Source: Tyto alba
Lineage: Eukaryota; Chordata; Aves; Strigiformes; Tytonidae
Assembly: GCF_018691265.1 (NCBI RefSeq)
Contig: NW_024881316.1
Span: 25,087,819-25,151,818 of the forward strand
Length of the DNA stretch: 64,000 nucleotides
Direction of reading: 5' to 3'
Shown here: positions 60,161-64,000 of the stretch, piece by piece
Numbering within the stretch: position 1 is the first letter of the stretch
Layout of the letters: each line of letters starts with the position of its first letter
Program-made: the position numbers and the translations under genes
Notes under the pieces: model-generated
Database searches by the model: none
Seen by the model: only the letters and a program-made list of their open reading frames with translations
Told to the model about the DNA's origin: nothing

Positions 60161-63100
60161 AAACCCGCGGCGTTAAACCACGCCTTTCTCTGTGCATCCC
60201 ACTAGTAACACCTTCAGGTTACTACCAAAGCACAGAACAAATTTTAAAAGGCGCTTGCTGATTGTCTGCTGCTTGCGTTTCTCAGCTTTGGCAGAGAGTG
60301 AGCCAGTTTCACTTTCAGTTCTCAGTGCTGCAGCCCTTCGAACGGGAGCAGGTACTTACCTTAAAGCGTACATAAGCAAAATAGTAAGTATGAGTTACAC
60401 TTAGAGTCAGAAGATAGTCTTGATCCATTACATTAGGCTTGCTTGTAAAGGGGCTTTGCTGGTTGATATCTGGAAAAAAAAATACAAGTGAGGTAGAATC
60501 GAAACATGGTGATACAATATGATGAAAATAAGGCCTTTACTTTTTTCTATTTAGAATCAACACATTCTTTTACTCAAAGACAGTTTTTCAGTTTCTGTTT
60601 ACATCCTCTAATGATGTAAATTTGCCTAGATTGTAGTTCTAGACTAGAATCTAGACTAGATCGGACATGTAGCTCTGCAAACTGCTTGTCAGAGACACGT
60701 GCTCTTTTCACTGATTTCAGTGGGGATACTTAGGTGAAACAGTTTGCAGGCTAAGGTTTAGTGTATTCCCACAGTTGAAGGTGAGAGATAGCAGAAGATG
60801 ATAAGGACAGAACACAAATCTTGCAAAGTAATAGTGAAGTTGTTCTTTAAAATCTGTTTTAAATTCATCAAGAAATTGTACTGTTTTAATTAACCAAAGA
60901 CTTTATTTTGGTTTTGCTTAGTGGCTTTTTGTACAGGTGTATTTGTGCTCCCATAGGAGCCATGTTAACTTCTGTTCATCCTGATACGTTTTTTAACATG
61001 CATTCCATACTGAAATCTGTATTTTCTGACTTATTTCCTTACTAGGTTCTTTGCCTCCCCTTTATGCCTCAAAAATATTTCAGTTAACTTGTCTGTTTTG
61101 GTTCAACAGCAGATCTGGAATCACAAAGATAATTTCTTACAAGTTTTGTGAAAATTGATGTCTGTGGAAAGGAGAGGGGCTTAAATTAGTATCCCCAGTA
61201 AGGAATAAGCAGTTACGTTTGCCACTTCATCTATTCAAGAGACATCAGACAAGCGATCTAGTTATGAGAGCCATTGCTGATTATAAGTAGCAGTGTCATG
61301 TGCTAGCAGTTATGCATCTTATGGTTTGCTGTGGTTATTAAACATGATGCAGAAATGCTCCTCCACTCTGCAGTCACAGTTCCCTGGGAAGGGATATGTG
61401 AATGATAAACTAGGGGCAGCATAATGGTCTGTGAATTGTAGGCTATTGCATCTGTTGTGATTACAATTTCAGAACTCTGTCATTAGGGGAATATGTACTA
61501 AAAAATCCACAAATCCCATCTGTTTTGAATTTAAGTTATCGTATAAAATTCTTTGTTTGGATACTAATAAATACTACGTTTTTGGACTAGGAGACCATGC
61601 AAGGCTTTGTTGTTGTTTGAAATTTTTACCGAGGATCTAGATAAAGGCCTGGGAGCTGAGGCTTCTGAGTTGCCATCCAGTTGTTGACCAGCTGGAGTAA
61701 CCAAAGCTTTTTAACTTGGGTGCAGAATGTTGCCCTAACATGGCTTTATGCTATGCAGGTGCACAGCCTGAAGAAAAAACAAAACCAAAACCAAAAAGAA
61801 ACTGGTGCTCCAAAGTGCCATTCTTATGGACAGGCTCCGTGCTCCTTGGCAAGCAGTACAAAAAGTGGGATTAGGTCTTCACTTTAATGTGCTCAGTCAT
61901 GGTTCTGTGTAGTAGTGTGTGGAGAGAAACAGGTACTGCTAGGGGACAATTCTTCCTGCCTGTTTGAGACAGTACCCAGTGTCTAAGATAGTGTTAGAGA
62001 TGTGCTGTTTCTTTTTCATACATGGTGTATAAAATCGTCAAAAGGTGTATTAACATCATATTTCCTCATTTTTATTTGTTTCTGCATCCATCTTTGTGGA
62101 ACTAATAGGCTTAGAAGACTGAAAACCAGAGGACCTTCACAGCATCTTGCATCTACACGATTGTGGCTCTGCACTGATGTCAGTTCAGAGTTCAAGCAAC
62201 ATAATCCCATTACTTTTAAAATCATAATTTGGCTTTGTGAAATAAGGCAAGATGGAGATGTAAGATTTAAGGCTGCTACAAAAAAAAAAAAAAAAAGAAT
62301 TGTGGAAATGTAGTTTAATGCAGGTTATAGAAGGCAAAAGTCACCAGCTATTTTTTATACCAGAATATTACTGTCCTCTTAGAGCTGGAGAAAAAGAGAA
62401 TGCAGGGATCAAACCCTCAATGCAGGTTAATTTATGTAGAATAGATCACATTTGTTCTAAACTGAAGTCTAGCAACAGTTAGATTAAATGAGGGAATAAT
62501 AACTTTTTTGTTTTTTTATCTAGCACCCTGTTGTTTGTGCAGTGTCAGGACAAAAGGTCGGATAGATGAACTGATGTACCTGCTACTTCTAGAGACTGAT
62601 TCATGCATACTGTAGTGAAATACATTTGATCTTATCTGACATTAATATAGTATTCTTCTTCTGAAGACTGTTTAAGGGAATACACTTGGCTATATCTTTA
62701 GCATATCTCTGGCATAGGACCTTACGGAAAGTCAGGAAATTGGTTTAACTGATGGCAGTATGACTTGAGAGATTGTGACTTACATGTCTGATAATTTGAC
62801 TAGAACAGATTCCATCCTATCTTACTGTAGTGCTTCATTTTTCTGAGAGCAATCTATTTTCTCCAAGCTATGAGACTTTTACCCTCTGCTTTTAGTAATT
62901 CTTTCTCCTATTAGGGCTGCCTGCAAGCCTGCTCTAAAGTACCTCTAGCTTTAGCGTAAGAGTGGATTTGGGGAACATACCCAGTTAGGTCCAGATACAG
63001 GCTGGCCCTTTCTGGTGAGAGACCAAGACAAGTGTTTATGTATAGCTCACAAGGAATATCTCTGGGAGGAGAGTAGATTCTTCAAACAATCAATCTCAGA

Positions 63101-63219
63101 AGGGTACAGAAATCAAACAAATTATGTTCTGTGCTTTCAGACCAAAGGCTAAGTCTTGAAAACATGATTCCTGCAACTGTTCACACTGTCCTGAGTGCTC
63201 TATATTTATGCTGCCACAG
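59821..63219 (+). other. CILK1 5' intron (inferred)
   Basis: If the donor at 59821 and acceptor at 63218-63219 are used, this is a 3.4-kb intron in the 5' UTR. It is AT-rich beyond 60160, with an A17 run at 62280-62296 and a small tandem duplicate 'tctagactaga' at 60639-60660. No coding exon was recognised. Confidence 0.5.
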
Positions 63220-63270
63220 AAAGAACTGGTTACACTCGGAGAAGAAACACAAGAAACACTAAGGACTGAA

Positions 63271-63306
63271 ATGCGCTTGCAGCTAAAGTATCCTCATCAT
63301 GAATAG
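63271..63306 (+). other. Upstream ORF overlapping the CILK1 start
   Basis: ATG CGC TTG CAG ... GAA TAG, 11 codons, starts 28 bases before the CILK1 ATG in another frame and ends 5 bases after it begins. It has G at -3. It is in the message only if the exon begins at 63220 (after GCTGCCACAG) rather than at 63281 (after GCGCTTGCAG). Confidence 0.5.
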
Positions 63307-63399
63307 GTACACAACAATCAGACAGCTTGGTGATGGGACCTACGGCTCTGTTCTCCTAGGGAGAAGCATTGAATCTGGAGAGCTAATAGCCATTAAAAA
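63299..63399 (+). CDS. CILK1: CILK1 (ICK), ciliogenesis-associated kinase 1, first coding exon (partial gene)
   Basis: The exon encodes [33 protein letters not shown] plus the first two bases of the next Lys codon, then the donor GTAAGT. This equals the N-terminus of vertebrate CILK1/ICK, a MAK-family Ser/Thr kinase of about 630 residues. Visible parts are the glycine-rich ATP loop (G11-D-G-T-Y-G16) and the catalytic lysine of the AIK motif (K33). The kinase acts at the base and tip of primary cilia, restricts cilium length and regulates intraflagellar transport; human loss-of-function causes endocrine-cerebro-osteodysplasia. The ATG has A at -3. The remaining exons lie beyond the right edge. 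The acceptor is probably CTGCCACAG ending at 63219. It is divergent to FBXO9. Confidence 0.95.
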
Positions 63400-64000
63400 G
63401 TAAGTATTTTCACTTGTTACTTAACAATGGATGGTCCAGGTTTTTCCATTCTATGGTCTGCGTCACCCAGCCATGCTGGTTTGAGTGCTTCATGTTCTAC
63501 GCGACATTTGTATTTGGAGTTGTATTGGGGCAGTTCAAGTTCCTTGTATCCTCCAGAGCCCCAGCAGAAGATAAAGAGGGTGAGATATGTAGGCTTATTC
63601 TAACAGTGCTCTGCTACTACGTGCACTCAAACGTGTATTATGTCTGTTATTTAGGGTATTCTGCAATGCTGCTTTGGAATCTGCAGCCCCTTCCCTGCTG
63701 ATTACAAGGCACATACACCTTATGGTCTGATTTCAAGCAAAATATAAATACCGCCATGATAGTTAACACAATGGATCTCTTTGTCCATTATCTATATCTT
63801 TATGTGCTATTACATATCGGTCTTTTCAGCTTAAGAGTTTCTGAAAATTCCTTGAGAAATCTGCTTGATTTTCTCTGCCACTTCATCAGTGACCTCAGTT
63901 TGTAAATGGCTTCCTAGTCCTAGTTGTGGTGAGAGACAGCTGTAAAGCATTGCAGGCACCTTCCTGAAATACTGACCATGACCCAGGGACATACTTGTCA
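63400..64000 (+). other. CILK1 intron after first coding exon (partial)
   Basis: Intron sequence to the window edge. A 95-codon open frame (63414-63701) has no recognisable domain and no splice context, so it is taken as chance. Confidence 0.8.

Overview
The window is vertebrate nuclear DNA, most likely from a bird. It has long AT-rich introns with GT-AG splice sites, CpG islands at promoters, and CR1 retrotransposon fragments as the only interspersed repeats I could recognise. CR1 also occurs in turtles and crocodilians, so 'bird' is an inference from CR1 type, low repeat density and compact introns.

Three protein-coding genes can be built exon by exon. GCM1 (+, coding 13261-21731, five coding exons) encodes a zinc-coordinating GCM-domain transcription factor. 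FBXO9 (-, coding 57192 down to 37599, thirteen coding exons, 435 codons with every splice phase matching) encodes an SCF ubiquitin-ligase substrate receptor. CILK1/ICK (+) enters at the right edge; only its first coding exon (63299-63399), with the start of the kinase domain, lies inside. The order and relative orientations GCM1 > / < FBXO9 / CILK1 > match, as I know it, the human 6p12 cluster read in the opposite direction, which supports GCM1 rather than GCM2 and FBXO9 rather than another F-box gene.

Layout: 1-13.2 kb is intergenic, with a CR1 tail, an A-rich tract and a G-rich polypurine tract. GCM1 spans about 13-22 kb. From 22 to 37 kb is intergenic with two CR1 copies, one internally deleted. 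FBXO9 fills 37-57 kb with one CR1 and several homopolymer or CAAA/TTTG tracts in its introns. From 56.9 to 60.2 kb are two CpG islands, about 1.5 kb apart, that form the divergent FBXO9/CILK1 promoter region. The rest is CILK1 5' intron, the first coding exon and the start of the next intron.

The three genes do not form a pathway. GCM1 is a developmental regulator, FBXO9 works in ubiquitin-dependent turnover, and CILK1 controls cilium length and transport. FBXO9 and CILK1 may share promoter control. I found no tRNA, rRNA, CRISPR array, endogenous retrovirus or new multi-gene system. The most useful observations concern gene structure: a one-codon first coding exon, upstream ORFs, twin ZNF143-type sites, a 23-base G run, a frame-determining splice acceptor and a perfect intronic hairpin. 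All calls are by eye; no alignment or database search was run.
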